A stretch of DNA of 14,740 nucleotides from Dehalococcoidia bacterium (lineage in GTDB: Bacteria > Chloroflexota > Dehalococcoidia > Dehalococcoidales > JAUWYK01), in assembly GCA_030615865.1 (NCBI GenBank), contig JAUWYK010000049.1, positions 1 through 14,740 on the forward strand. Direction: 5' to 3'. A program made the translations under genes and the position numbers. Shown here piece after piece: positions 6,496-14,314 of the stretch. Each line of letters starts with the position of its first letter. Position 1 is the first letter of the stretch. The notes below the pieces were generated by a model. The model was not told where the DNA came from. It did not search any database and worked only from the letters and a program-made list of their open reading frames with translations.

Positions 6496-7035
6496 ATGAA
6501 CTGCCCTTATTGTGATTATCCTGATTCCAAGGTTATAGATTCACGGAGTGTAAATGATGGCATACGCCGCCGGCGTCAGTGCCTAAGCTGCGGCTCTCGC
6601 TTTACCACCTATGAGCGCCTACAACCAGCCAGCCTCTTCGTGATTAAGAAAGACAAGAGGCGTGAGGAATTCAACCGGAATAAGCTGCTAACCGGTATCC
6701 GCAAGGCGTGTGAAAAACGACCACTACCTACCGGGATTGTTGATAAGCTTGCCGATGACATAGAAGCTGAGCTTTACCACCTGGGTAAGCCAGAGGTACC
6801 TAGCCTCATCATTGGTGATATGGTAATGGAAAGGTTAAAGAACCTGGACTATATTGCCTATATCCGCTTTGCCAGCGTCTACCGGGAGTTTACCGACATC
6901 ACGGCACTAAAACGGGAGGTAGATACGCTGGTCAGTAGTGAAGCAGAAGTATCCCGCCCTGCCGGTCAACTATCCTTACTCCCTGCCCAGGAGTTAGCCG
7001 GAGTAGCTAAGAGTCGTAGGAGGAGCCGAAAATGA
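6496..7035 (+). CDS. nrdR: Transcriptional repressor NrdR
   Basis: NrdR senses the ATP/dATP balance and represses ribonucleotide reductase genes. The 179-residue protein has the N-terminal zinc ribbon with Cys3, Cys6, Cys29 and Cys32 (NCPYCDYPDSKVIDSR, then RRRRQCLSCGSRFTTYER) and an ATP-cone at about 47-137 that includes REEFNRNKLLTGIRKACEKR and LDYIAYIRFASVYREF. Most family members have about 150-160 residues; the extra length is a C-terminal tail ending in KSRRRSRK. The ATG has AGGA 7 bases upstream. It overlaps nrdJ by 4 bases (ATGA), and two NrdR-box-like sites lie in its own promoter, so the operon is probably autoregulated by deoxynucleotide level. Confidence 0.97.
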   Translation: MNCPYCDYPDSKVIDSRSVNDGIRRRRQCLSCGSRFTTYERLQPASLFVIKKDKRREEFNRNKLLTGIRKACEKRPLPTGIVDKLADDIEAELYHLGKPEVPSLIIGDMVMERLKNLDYIAYIRFASVYREFTDITALKREVDTLVSSEAEVSRPAGQLSLLPAQELAGVAKSRRRSRK

Positions 7036-9614
7036 GCACAGTTAATCAATCAGAAAATAAACAATCAACCCCAATCAATCGCAGCCAGATTGCCAGGACT
7101 ATCTTTACTGCTGCCGAGTCTATGGGCATATCTGATAGACACCAAATAGAGAAACTTACCAGGCAGGTGATTGAACGCCTGGAGCAGACACAGTCCATAG
7201 CCAAGATGGAAACCGTGGGACAGCTACAGCCCCTGCCTGGGATGGAAGACCTGATACCCAAGTCTCATCGTCTACAGACACACTCAGCTACCCAGTCTGA
7301 AATCTTGGCTCTAGTGAAGGAATTTTTAGATGCCGAAGAACCAGTACAAACCGAGGAGGTTAAACCAGAAATGGAAACTATTATCACAGTCAAGCCAAAG
7401 GTTCAGCCTGCTCCCGGCATCAATCTTACTGAAAATGCCCTTCGTGTTCTGGAAAGAAGGTATCTGAAGAAAGACAAGCAGGGGCAAGTTATTGAAAAAC
7501 CAGAGGAGATGTTCCATCGCGTAGCCCGGGCTATTGCTTCTGCCGAGCTTATCTACAACCCCAAGGCAGATGCCACGGCTTGGGAAGAGAAATTCTACCA
7601 ATTAATGGCTAATCTGGAGTTTCTGCCTAACTCCCCTACCCTGATGAATGCGGGCAGGGAGCTAGGGCAACTATCAGCCTGCTTTGTTCTTCCCGTTGAC
7701 GACTCAATGGAGTCCATCTTTAACGCAGTAAAGTATACCGCACTTATCCACAAAAGTGGCGGGGGGACTGGATTTTCCTTCTCCAGACTGAGACCAGAAC
7801 AAGATAGGGTTGGCTCTACTGGAGGCGTAGCCAGTGGTCCGGTTTCCTTTATGAGAGCCTTTGACGTTGCCACTGATGTCATTAAGCAGGGGGGGATGCG
7901 CCGTGGGGCAAACATGGCTATTCTTAACGTTGACCACCCTGATATTATGAAGTTCATAACCGCCAAAGATGACCCCGCTGCTCTAACTAACTTCAACATC
8001 TCAGTAGCCGTAACCACTGAATTTATGGAGGCAGTCAAGGCTGGCACCGACTACAATCTGGTAAATCCACGCACCAAGGAGGTGGAGGCTAAGCTCAATG
8101 CCAAAGAGGTATTTGATAAGATAGTGGATATGGCATGGAAGACAGGAGACCCGGGCATCGTCTTCCTCGACCAAATAAATAAAGATAACCCCGTCCCCCA
8201 ATTAGGCAGCATTGAAAGCACCAACCCGTGCGGTGAGCAGCCCCTCCTCCCCTACGAATCATGTAATCTAGGCTCCATCAACCTAGCCAGGATGCTACGA
8301 ACCCAAAAAGGAGTTGCCGAGATTGATTATGTCAAGCTAGCTGAGGCGGTAAAGATTGCGGTCAGGTTTTTAGATGATGTCATTGATGTCAACAAATTCC
8401 CCCTACCCCAGATTGAAAAGATGACAAAGAAGTCTAGAAAAATAGGGCTTGGGGTGATGGGTTTTGCCGATATGCTAATTAAATTAGGCATCCCTTATAA
8501 TTCAGAGGAAGCGTTGACACTGGCAGAGGAGGTGATGGCTCACATATCTCGTGAGGCGACCGAAGCCTCTAAGGAACTAGCACAAGAAAGAGGAGTATTC
8601 CCTGCTTTCGAGAGAAGCATCTATGCCCATGACGGTCTTAAGGTGAGAAATGCCACCACAACTACTATTGCTCCCACCGGCACCCTGAGTATAATTGTCG
8701 GCTGCTCCAGTGGCATTGAGCCCCTTTTTGCCCTCAGCTATACCAGAAATATCCTGGATGGTGCCCAGCTAGTAGAGGTAAACCCCTATTTTGAGGAAGC
8801 AGCCAGGAGCGAGGACTTCTACTCTGAGGAGCTTATGCAGCAGTTAGCTTCAGGGGCTCACCTCAGCGATATTGATGGCGTGCCAGACAAGACCAAGCGG
8901 TTATTTGTTACCGCCCACGAAATAAGCCCGGAATGGCATGTCAGGATGCAGGCAGCCTTTCAGAAGTCCACACATAACGCTGTATCTAAGACAGTCAACT
9001 TCCCCCAGGAGGCTACCAGAGAAGACATAGCCAGGGTGTATATGAATGCTTATGAAGAGGGATTGAAGGGAATAACCATCTACCGGGATAGGAGCCGTGA
9101 GGCACAACCGCTAAGCACTGTTCAGGTGGAGAAGGTTGAGGCGGCTGGACTTACCCCGAGGAAAAGGCCAAAGAGAACCTCCGCATTTGTCGATAAGGTA
9201 ACCACCGGCTGCGGTAATATCTATGTAACCGTAGCCTCGGACGAGAGGGGTATCTGCGAGGTCTTCTCCCATTTGGGCAAAAGCGGGGGCTGCGCCTCTG
9301 CCCAGCTTGAAGCTACCTGCCGCCTTATCTCTCTAGCCTTAAGGTCTGGGGTAGATGTTGCCGTGGTGGTGAGGCAGCTTCGTGGCATCCGCTGCCCGTC
9401 CATCGCCTGGGAAGAGGGCAAATCTATCCTTTCCTGCGCCGATGCCATTGCCAGCGTACTGGAAAAACATATAGGTGGTGATAGTGCCAAGCCTAAGCTG
9501 GAAGACTATGGCTTAGCCAAGAACCTGGCCGGGCAATGCCCTGAGTGCGGCAACCTGCTGGCATATCAAGAGGGCTGCTTCGTCTGTCATAGCTGCGGAT
9601 ATACGAAGTGCTGA
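7032..9614 (+). CDS. nrdJ: Adenosylcobalamin-dependent ribonucleoside-diphosphate reductase (class II)
   Basis: This enzyme makes deoxyribonucleotides with a cobalamin-generated thiyl radical, with no need for oxygen or a second subunit. In 860 residues the class II core is at about 150-690: SPTLMNAG (201-208), redox Cys217 (LSACFVLPVDD), IHKSGGGTGFSFSRLRP (239-255), STNPCGE with Asn398, radical Cys400 and Glu402, second redox Cys411 (ESCNLGSIN) and IAPTGTLSIIVG (546-557). A TSCPD-type domain follows (about 718-810). The C-terminus is a six-cysteine zinc-ribbon and redox tail (Cys836, 839, 849, 852, 855, 860). Residues about 15-60 resemble an ATP-cone lacking its first strand. The ATG overlaps the nrdR stop and has AGGAGGAG 6 bases upstream. 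The host must make or import B12. Confidence 0.97.
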   Translation: MSTVNQSENKQSTPINRSQIARTIFTAAESMGISDRHQIEKLTRQVIERLEQTQSIAKMETVGQLQPLPGMEDLIPKSHRLQTHSATQSEILALVKEFLDAEEPVQTEEVKPEMETIITVKPKVQPAPGINLTENALRVLERRYLKKDKQGQVIEKPEEMFHRVARAIASAELIYNPKADATAWEEKFYQLMANLEFLPNSPTLMNAGRELGQLSACFVLPVDDSMESIFNAVKYTALIHKSGGGTGFSFSRLRPEQDRVGSTGGVASGPVSFMRAFDVATDVIKQGGMRRGANMAILNVDHPDIMKFITAKDDPAALTNFNISVAVTTEFMEAVKAGTDYNLVNPRTKEVEAKLNAKEVFDKIVDMAWKTGDPGIVFLDQINKDNPVPQLGSIESTNPCGEQPLLPYESCNLGSINLARMLRTQKGVAEIDYVKLAEAVKIAVRFLDDVIDVNKFPLPQIEKMTKKSRKIGLGVMGFADMLIKLGIPYNSEEALTLAEEVMAHISREATEASKELAQERGVFPAFERSIYAHDGLKVRNATTTTIAPTGTLSIIVGCSSGIEPLFALSYTRNILDGAQLVEVNPYFEEAARSEDFYSEELMQQLASGAHLSDIDGVPDKTKRLFVTAHEISPEWHVRMQAAFQKSTHNAVSKTVNFPQEATREDIARVYMNAYEEGLKGITIYRDRSREAQPLSTVQVEKVEAAGLTPRKRPKRTSAFVDKVTTGCGNIYVTVASDERGICEVFSHLGKSGGCASAQLEATCRLISLALRSGVDVAVVVRQLRGIRCPSIAWEEGKSILSCADAIASVLEKHIGGDSAKPKLEDYGLAKNLAGQCPECGNLLAYQEGCFVCHSCGYTKC

Positions 9615-9635
9615 GGCGGAAGAAGGTGATAATAG

Positions 9636-9779
9636 ATGCCGAGTAAGAGGAACGCCAAGAACCTTGGGATAGCTATTGTTGCTCTCGCCGATCCAAAGGC
9701 AGGAGCGCTGCTTAAGGTCATTGACGAGGCACAAAAGTTTGTAGCTAAACCGCGAAGAAAAAGGCGCAAGAGACGCTAA
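9636..9779 (+). CDS. Small basic protein of unknown function (47 residues) downstream of nrdJ
   Basis: This frame was read by hand. It starts at ATG 9636, 21 bases after the nrdJ stop, with AAGG 9 bases upstream, and ends at TAA 9777-9779, directly before the terminator hairpins. The product has three parts: a short basic start (MPSKRNAKNLG), an amphipathic or hydrophobic middle (IAIVALADPKAGALLKVIDE) and a tail dominated by Lys and Arg (AKPRRKRRKRR, ending at residue 47). The tail suggests nucleic-acid or phosphate binding, but I recognise no family. Its position inside the nrdR-nrdJ transcription unit, and a coding-like composition with its own ribosome binding site, support a real gene. 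Whether it has anything to do with deoxynucleotide synthesis is unknown. Confidence 0.6.
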   Translation: MPSKRNAKNLGIAIVALADPKAGALLKVIDEAQKFVAKPRRKRRKRR

Positions 9780-9787
9780 TAAGAGAT

Positions 9788-9807
9788 GAAGGGGCTGACG
9801 CCCCTTC
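9788..9807 (+). repeat. GC-rich hairpin after the 47-residue gene
   Basis: GAAGGGGC (9788-9795) pairs with GCCCCTTC (9800-9807) around a TGAC tetraloop. No T-run follows. It resembles the next hairpin (GGGGC, 4 bases, GCCCC), so the two may belong to one palindromic repeat family. Confidence 0.6.
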
Positions 9808-9851
9808 GGGCTTCCCCAAATTCTGATTATTAATATAGGGGGAGTTAATCA

Positions 9852-9881
9852 AGAGAGGGGCGCTAGCCCCTCTCTCTTTTT
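9852..9881 (+). terminator. Intrinsic terminator of the nrdR-nrdJ operon
   Basis: AGAGAGGGGC (9852-9861) pairs perfectly with GCCCCTCTCT (9866-9875) around GCTA, followed by CTTTTT (9876-9881). This is a strong stem-plus-T-run terminator on the plus strand. On the minus strand the same palindrome has no comparable T-run. Confidence 0.85.
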
Positions 9882-9887
9882 CTTCCC

Positions 9888-9923
9888 CCTCCCTTATCAA
9901 GGGAGGAGGACACAGGGGGAGGG
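9888..9923. repeat. Third GC-rich dyad and related G-run
   Basis: CCTCCCTT (9888-9895) pairs with AAGGGAGG (9899-9906) around a 3-base loop. A following GGGAGGG (9917-9923) can pair instead with CCCTCCC (9887-9893), so two alternative folds compete. With the two preceding hairpins it makes a 135-base palindrome cluster between the two transcription units. Confidence 0.5.
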
Positions 9924-9968
9924 TCACTGAATAAAAAATCTTTTGACACCCCCTTCAAAAATCCCAAT

Positions 9969-9997
9969 TTTACTACATCGCCGTATACCTATATACT
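9969..9997 (+). promoter_or_regulatory. Candidate promoter of the adenine-deaminase-like gene
   Basis: TTTACT (9969-9974, 4/6) and TATACT (9992-9997, 5/6) are separated by 17 bases, 34 bases upstream of the start codon. The -10 lies in a perfect inverted repeat, GTATA (9983-9987) and TATAC (9992-9996), which could be an operator. A perfect TTGACA also occurs at 9943-9948, but its 17-base partner (AATTTT) is poor. Confidence 0.5.
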
Positions 9998-10031
9998 GTA
10001 ATGGGAAAACATAATAGAAAGGAATTAGTGT

Positions 10032-11819
10032 ATGCCAGAATTAAGTAGCCGGGCACAGGTGACGGGTAGGGAGAAAATGTATGAACTAGTAAAGGTGGCT
10101 CTGGGAGAGGCAGAAGCCGATTTAGCCATAGTTAACGGGAGTATAGTAAATGTCTACACCGGCGAGGTGCTGACTGGAGACACTGTCCTTATCAAAGAAG
10201 ATAAAATAGCCTATGTGGGAAAGGATACCGGTAAAGCTATTGGCTCCTCAACCAAGGTCATTGACGCTACCGGGAAATATCTTATACCCGGGCTTATTGA
10301 TGGCCATACCCATGCCGACATCGTCTATTCTATAAGCGAACTACTAAGGTACGCTATGAAGGGAGGCACCACCACTATTATTACTGAGGTTTACGACCTT
10401 GCTTTCTCCCTAGGATACCAGGGAATTATTGAATTTTTAAGGTCAGCTAAGAATCAACCAATAAAAATTTTTATTACCGCCCCATCAATGGTCACTATAA
10501 GCCCGGTGGCGAAAGAACATGCTCTCACTGTCAATGAAGTCCGTAAACTAATTAGGAGAAAAGAGGTCCTGGGCCTGGGTGAGTCTTACTGGGCACCGGT
10601 TATCGCTGGTGACCAAAGAATGTTTGACCTTATCACCGAGACAATAAAGGCAAGAAAGAAGCTTGAAGGACATACCTCTGGCGCCAAGGGCAACAAGCTG
10701 CAAGCCTATATAGCGCTCGGAATATCATCATGCCACGAGCCAATTACCGTCGAAGAGGTTATAGAAAGGCTAAGGTTAGGGATTTGTGTTCTGATAAGAG
10801 AGGGAGAGGTAAGAAGGGAGCTAGAGGTTATTTCCAAAATAAAGGATGAAAATATCGATTTCACCCGGCTGGCAATATCAACGGATGGGGTTGCACCGCG
10901 GCAGCTTACCACTGACGGATATATGGAGTTTGTAGTGCAAAAAGCCGTTGACCTTGGCTTCAATCCCATCCTGGCTATACAGATGGCAACAATAAATGTT
11001 GCCCGGCACTTCGCCATAGATGACTTCATCGGTGGCATCGCCCCGGGCAAGTATGCTGATATTGTTATTATCCCAGACCTACGAACTATTCAGGCCGAAT
11101 ATGTTATTAGTAACGGGCAAGTTGTAGCCAAAAATGGTCAACTAGTTATACAGCCAAGAAAACACACCTACCCTAAATCAATTCAAAACACTATACGCCT
11201 GCCAAGGAATTTTGATGCTAACGACTTCGCTATCCGTGTAGAAAGCGACCGCAGTCAGGTAAAGGTCAGGGTGATAGACCAGGTCACCGAACTGGTTACC
11301 AGGGAAGCCATCATAGATATCCCGGTATCAAATGGTCAGCTTCAGCCAGACATCAGTAAAGATATACTAAAGGTAGCCGCCATTGAGAGGAAGTATCTGC
11401 CAGGCAAGACCTTTGTCGGCTTCATTAGGGGCATCGGACTCAAACAGGGGGCTATTGCCAGCAGCGCTATCTGGGATTCTTGCGATATTATGGTAGTAGG
11501 CGCCAATGAAACCGATATGGCACAGGCAGTAAACAGGATTAGACAATTGGATGGGGGGATTGTGATATGTGCCGGCAACAAAATACTGGCCGAAATATCG
11601 CTGCCCGTCGGTGGTACAATTTCTACCGAACCCATGGAAACCATAGCTCGTAAACTCCATGCTATCCAGCAAGCAGCTACTGACTTGGGCTGCACCTTAC
11701 CCGACATACGCACTACCCTGGCTGTTCTCGCCACCCCAGCTATAGCCCACCTGCGAATATGCGAACATGGACTGGTAAATCTCAGGCAAAACCGGTTCGT
11801 TAAGTTAATAGTTGAGTAA
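10032..11819 (+). CDS. Adenine deaminase-like amidohydrolase (COG1001 type), divergent active-site signatures
   Basis: Adenine deaminases convert adenine to hypoxanthine and ammonia with a two-metal amidohydrolase barrel. The 595-residue protein has the family's full layout: an N-terminal beta part (residues about 20-85, with GEVLTGDTVLIKEDKIAYVG), a barrel (about 85-350) and an adenine-deaminase C-terminal domain (about 420-590). Candidate metal ligands are His92 and His94 (DGHTHAD), Glu184 (GLGESYW), His214 (EGHTSGAKG), His235 (SSCHEP) and Asp285 (STDGVAP). Family motifs I recall as GHxPGL, DHE and TDD read GHTSGA, CHE and TDG here, and the C-terminal HDSHN reads WDSCD (481-485). The barrel core is therefore kept but the substrate may differ. 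The ATG has AAAGGA 8 bases upstream; a second in-frame ATG at 10077 is a possible start. Confidence 0.8.
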   Translation: MPELSSRAQVTGREKMYELVKVALGEAEADLAIVNGSIVNVYTGEVLTGDTVLIKEDKIAYVGKDTGKAIGSSTKVIDATGKYLIPGLIDGHTHADIVYSISELLRYAMKGGTTTIITEVYDLAFSLGYQGIIEFLRSAKNQPIKIFITAPSMVTISPVAKEHALTVNEVRKLIRRKEVLGLGESYWAPVIAGDQRMFDLITETIKARKKLEGHTSGAKGNKLQAYIALGISSCHEPITVEEVIERLRLGICVLIREGEVRRELEVISKIKDENIDFTRLAISTDGVAPRQLTTDGYMEFVVQKAVDLGFNPILAIQMATINVARHFAIDDFIGGIAPGKYADIVIIPDLRTIQAEYVISNGQVVAKNGQLVIQPRKHTYPKSIQNTIRLPRNFDANDFAIRVESDRSQVKVRVIDQVTELVTREAIIDIPVSNGQLQPDISKDILKVAAIERKYLPGKTFVGFIRGIGLKQGAIASSAIWDSCDIMVVGANETDMAQAVNRIRQLDGGIVICAGNKILAEISLPVGGTISTEPMETIARKLHAIQQAATDLGCTLPDIRTTLAVLATPAIAHLRICEHGLVNLRQNRFVKLIVE

Positions 11820-11827
11820 ACAATATT

Positions 11828-13423
11828 ATGGGTTGGAATGAGGTCAGAAAAGCTAGACGGCGACTTTCCAGAGAACGAGGCACCATCATCAAAGATTGGG
11901 GAGGTAGATTACCCATCGCCCTTATCTACCCAAACTCCTACTATATAGGCATGTCCAATCTGGGACTTCATGCCATCTATAGCCTGCTCAATAGTTACCA
12001 CCACGTCGTTTGTGAAAGAGCCTTCTGGGAAAGAGACAACAGAGATAAAAAACTGCCTAGCCTATGCCTGGAATCCCAGCGACCGCTTTCCGATTTCGCT
12101 ATCCTTGCCTTTACTATCTCCTATGAGCTTGACTACTTCAATGTAGTCCAAATTCTTAAAGCCAGTGGCATCCCCCTATATGCTGCTGACCGCGATGACA
12201 GGCATCCGATAGTTATCGCCGGTGGTCCCTGCATCATAGCTAACCCCCTGCCCCTGTCCCCCTTCTTTGATTGCCTGTGTATTGGTGAAGCAGAGCCAAT
12301 AATCCCCACTATTATGCCTACAATAGTTGAGGGCATTACCGGCAAGCGAAATGACCTACTTAAAACACTGGCTTCACTACCTGGCGTCTATGTCCCGCAA
12401 TACTATTCGGGAAAGCCTGTGGCTCGCCAGTGGGCAAGCAGCCTGGATGACTTCCCCATCACCTCTACCATACTCACCCCTGATACCGAGCTAGGTGACT
12501 TATACCTCATTGAGGTAGAACGGGGCTGCAACTGGGGCTGCCGCTTCTGTCTGGTCAGCAACGCCTTTCGCCCCATGCGCTATCGCTCCTTGGACAAGCT
12601 AATAGCCCAGGCTGAGCTGGGACTTAAATATAGAAAGCGCCTGGGCTTAGTAGGCGCCGCTGTTTCCGACCACCCTCAGCTTGAGGAGCTATTGGTTAAG
12701 CTACATCAAATAGGAGCCGAGCTCTCCATCAGCTCACTACGAATGAGACCCCTTTCCGACATAGTACTAAGAGAAATGGCTAAAGGGGGAGCCCGCACTA
12801 TTGCCCTTGCCCCTGAGGCTGGCTCCCAGCGCCTGCGCCAGGTTATTAAGAAGGGTATCTCTGAGGACGATATTCTAGAATCGATAGACAAGGTCGCCGA
12901 GCTGAAGATTAAACAGCTCAAGCTCTACTTCATGATTGGTCTGCCTTCAGAGACAGATGAAGATATAGAGGAAATGATAAATCTGGCTCTGACCTGCAAG
13001 AATATCCTTGACCGGCGGCAAACTGGCTGTCGCCTCAGCCTCAATATTGCCCCCTTTGTGCCCAAGGCAGGCACACCCTTTCAGTGGCTACCTATGGCTC
13101 AACCTTCCATTCTGAATCGCCGCCTGTCTCTACTCAAAAATAAGCTAGCGCCAAAAGGAATTAAGCTTAAAAGTGAAAGCCCAGCCTGGAGTCAGGTTCA
13201 GGGGATTTTAGCCAGAGGGGACATTAAACTAGCCGAGGTGCTGGATAATGTAGAGGAGATGTCACTATCCAGCTGGCGCCAAGCTGTAGAAAAATGCCAC
13301 TTAGATATTGATTTCTATGCTCACCAGAGGTGGGATACCACCCAACCACTACCCTGGGAAATACTGAACTTAGGCACCAAACCAGAGAAACTCAAACTTG
13401 AACTAAATAAAGCCATGTCCTAG
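11828..13423 (+). CDS. B12-binding-type radical SAM protein (TIGR03960/YgiQ-like), function unknown
   Basis: This 531-residue protein combines an N-terminal B12-binding-like domain (about 28-165, with ALIYPNSYYIGMSNLGLHAI and IVIAGGPC) with a radical SAM core. The iron-sulfur cluster motif is CNWGCRFC, Cys234, Cys238 and Cys241, in the ERGC context. APEAGSQRLRQVIKKGI and FMIGLPSETDEDIEEM mark the rest of the barrel. The C-terminal part (APFVPKAGTPFQW, then WDTTQPLPWEI) fits the TIGR03960 family as I remember it. No reaction is assigned to that family. In many genomes it is joined to or followed by a DUF2344 domain, which is not seen here. It starts 8 bases after the deaminase-like stop without a clear ribosome binding site, suggesting reinitiation. 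Confidence 0.85.
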   Translation: MGWNEVRKARRRLSRERGTIIKDWGGRLPIALIYPNSYYIGMSNLGLHAIYSLLNSYHHVVCERAFWERDNRDKKLPSLCLESQRPLSDFAILAFTISYELDYFNVVQILKASGIPLYAADRDDRHPIVIAGGPCIIANPLPLSPFFDCLCIGEAEPIIPTIMPTIVEGITGKRNDLLKTLASLPGVYVPQYYSGKPVARQWASSLDDFPITSTILTPDTELGDLYLIEVERGCNWGCRFCLVSNAFRPMRYRSLDKLIAQAELGLKYRKRLGLVGAAVSDHPQLEELLVKLHQIGAELSISSLRMRPLSDIVLREMAKGGARTIALAPEAGSQRLRQVIKKGISEDDILESIDKVAELKIKQLKLYFMIGLPSETDEDIEEMINLALTCKNILDRRQTGCRLSLNIAPFVPKAGTPFQWLPMAQPSILNRRLSLLKNKLAPKGIKLKSESPAWSQVQGILARGDIKLAEVLDNVEEMSLSSWRQAVEKCHLDIDFYAHQRWDTTQPLPWEILNLGTKPEKLKLELNKAMS

Positions 13424-13566
13424 GCTGCCTCTACCAGTTCAGTCAGCTCTTCTACATCAAAGCCTTCCGTTTGAAGTGGTTTTGAAGAGGTAAGCATTAT
13501 CGGTTGCTTACTGGCCGGTGTGCGTGTGGCAAGATTACGCTCCCATATGCTACACTTGAGTCGTGC
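13420..13566 (-). pseudogene. Possible 3' remnant of a minus-strand gene
   Basis: The minus-strand frame between stops at 13567-13569 and 13420-13422 is open for 48 codons and reads like protein: LKCSIWERNLATRTPASK, then QPIMLTSSKPLQTEGFDVEE and LTELVEAA. The ending looks like a normal acidic amphipathic C-terminus. There is no ATG, GTG or TTG before the Met at 13497, which would leave only 25 residues. It abuts the mntP start at 13563 and its stop overlaps the radical SAM stop. It may be a gene end left behind when mntP arrived, or chance. I recognise no family. Confidence 0.25.
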
Positions 13567-14132
13567 CTAGTATAGATTTCTTCTCTGTTCTCCTCATAGC
13601 TATTGGTTTGTCTGCAGATTGTTTTGCTGTAGCTCTCGGTGGTAGTATTTCCATGGGAACTCTTTCCCGCCTCCAAGTATTCCGTGCCTCTATAGCTTTT
13701 GGACTGTTTCAGGCTCTAATGCCGGTCCTAGGATGGTTAGCAGGACGAACTGTTGTAGAATTAATAGCAGACTATGCCCACTGGGTGGCTTTTATTTTGC
13801 TGGCACTTGTGGGTAGTAGAATGATTTGGGAATCATTTCGTTCAAGGGATGGTCACACTGGAAATACCGATATTACCAAAGGCTTTCTACTTTTAACTTT
13901 ATCAGTAGCAACAAGTATAGATGCTTTGGCAGTTGGATTAACCTTTGCCTTCCTAGAAGTAAACATTATGATGGCCAGTCCAACCATTGGAATCGTTGCT
14001 TTTGTGGCTACAGCTATTGGTTTCCTATTGGGGAGAAAAGCAGGCGACTTAATTGGGAGACGAGCTGTAGCCATCGGCGGAGTGGTTCTTATAGGTATTG
14101 GCCTTAGAATCCTATTAACTCATATTTTGTAG
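13563..14132 (+). CDS. mntP: MntP-family manganese efflux pump
   Basis: MntP exports excess Mn2+ across the cytoplasmic membrane. The 189-residue protein is almost all membrane, with six predicted helices at about 6-26, 38-60, 68-90, 105-128, 138-158 and 168-187. The two halves repeat the family's acidic motif, GLSADCFAVALGGS (Asp19) and SVATSIDALAVGLTF (Asp120); the usual first-half MDAF reads ADCF here. The GTG at 13563 is the first possible start after an in-frame TGA 3 bases upstream, and it places helix 1 at the N-terminus as in relatives; the ribosome binding site is poor. Compared with its neighbours the gene is richer in T, which fits separate acquisition. No yybP-ykoY manganese riboswitch was evident upstream. 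Confidence 0.9.
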   Translation: MPSIDFFSVLLIAIGLSADCFAVALGGSISMGTLSRLQVFRASIAFGLFQALMPVLGWLAGRTVVELIADYAHWVAFILLALVGSRMIWESFRSRDGHTGNTDITKGFLLLTLSVATSIDALAVGLTFAFLEVNIMMASPTIGIVAFVATAIGFLLGRKAGDLIGRRAVAIGGVVLIGIGLRILLTHIL

Positions 14133-14314
14133 CTGAGAGTGGTATCATACATTTAAGCTTATTTTAGTAAGCCAGTAGATAGACCACAACCGTCCCCTAG
14201 TTACCTTATTAGCTAACAGATTACTAGGTAAAGCATCTTCCCTGTGGCAGTAGTGAATTCGAGCACTAAACCTGGTCACCTTGAGCTTGAGCTAGATAGA
14301 GCCCTGGCTCAATA

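Noticed and set aside
7595..8047. 150-residue minus-strand open frame
   Set aside because: It is a shadow of the conserved nrdJ core, without its own ribosome binding site or recognisable motif.
9745..9927. 60-residue minus-strand open frame with repeated GASAP segments
   Set aside because: The peptide repeats come from the GC-rich palindromes; the frame overlaps the terminator and the 47-residue gene.
11342..11734. 130-residue minus-strand open frame
   Set aside because: It is antisense to the conserved C-terminal domain of the deaminase-like protein.
13424..13562. Possible yybP-ykoY manganese riboswitch ahead of mntP
   Set aside because: I could not identify the conserved paired elements of that aptamer by eye; a covariance-model search would decide.
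13826..14107. 93-residue plus-strand open frame inside mntP
   Set aside because: It overlaps mntP in another frame, and the mntP frame has the conserved membrane motifs.
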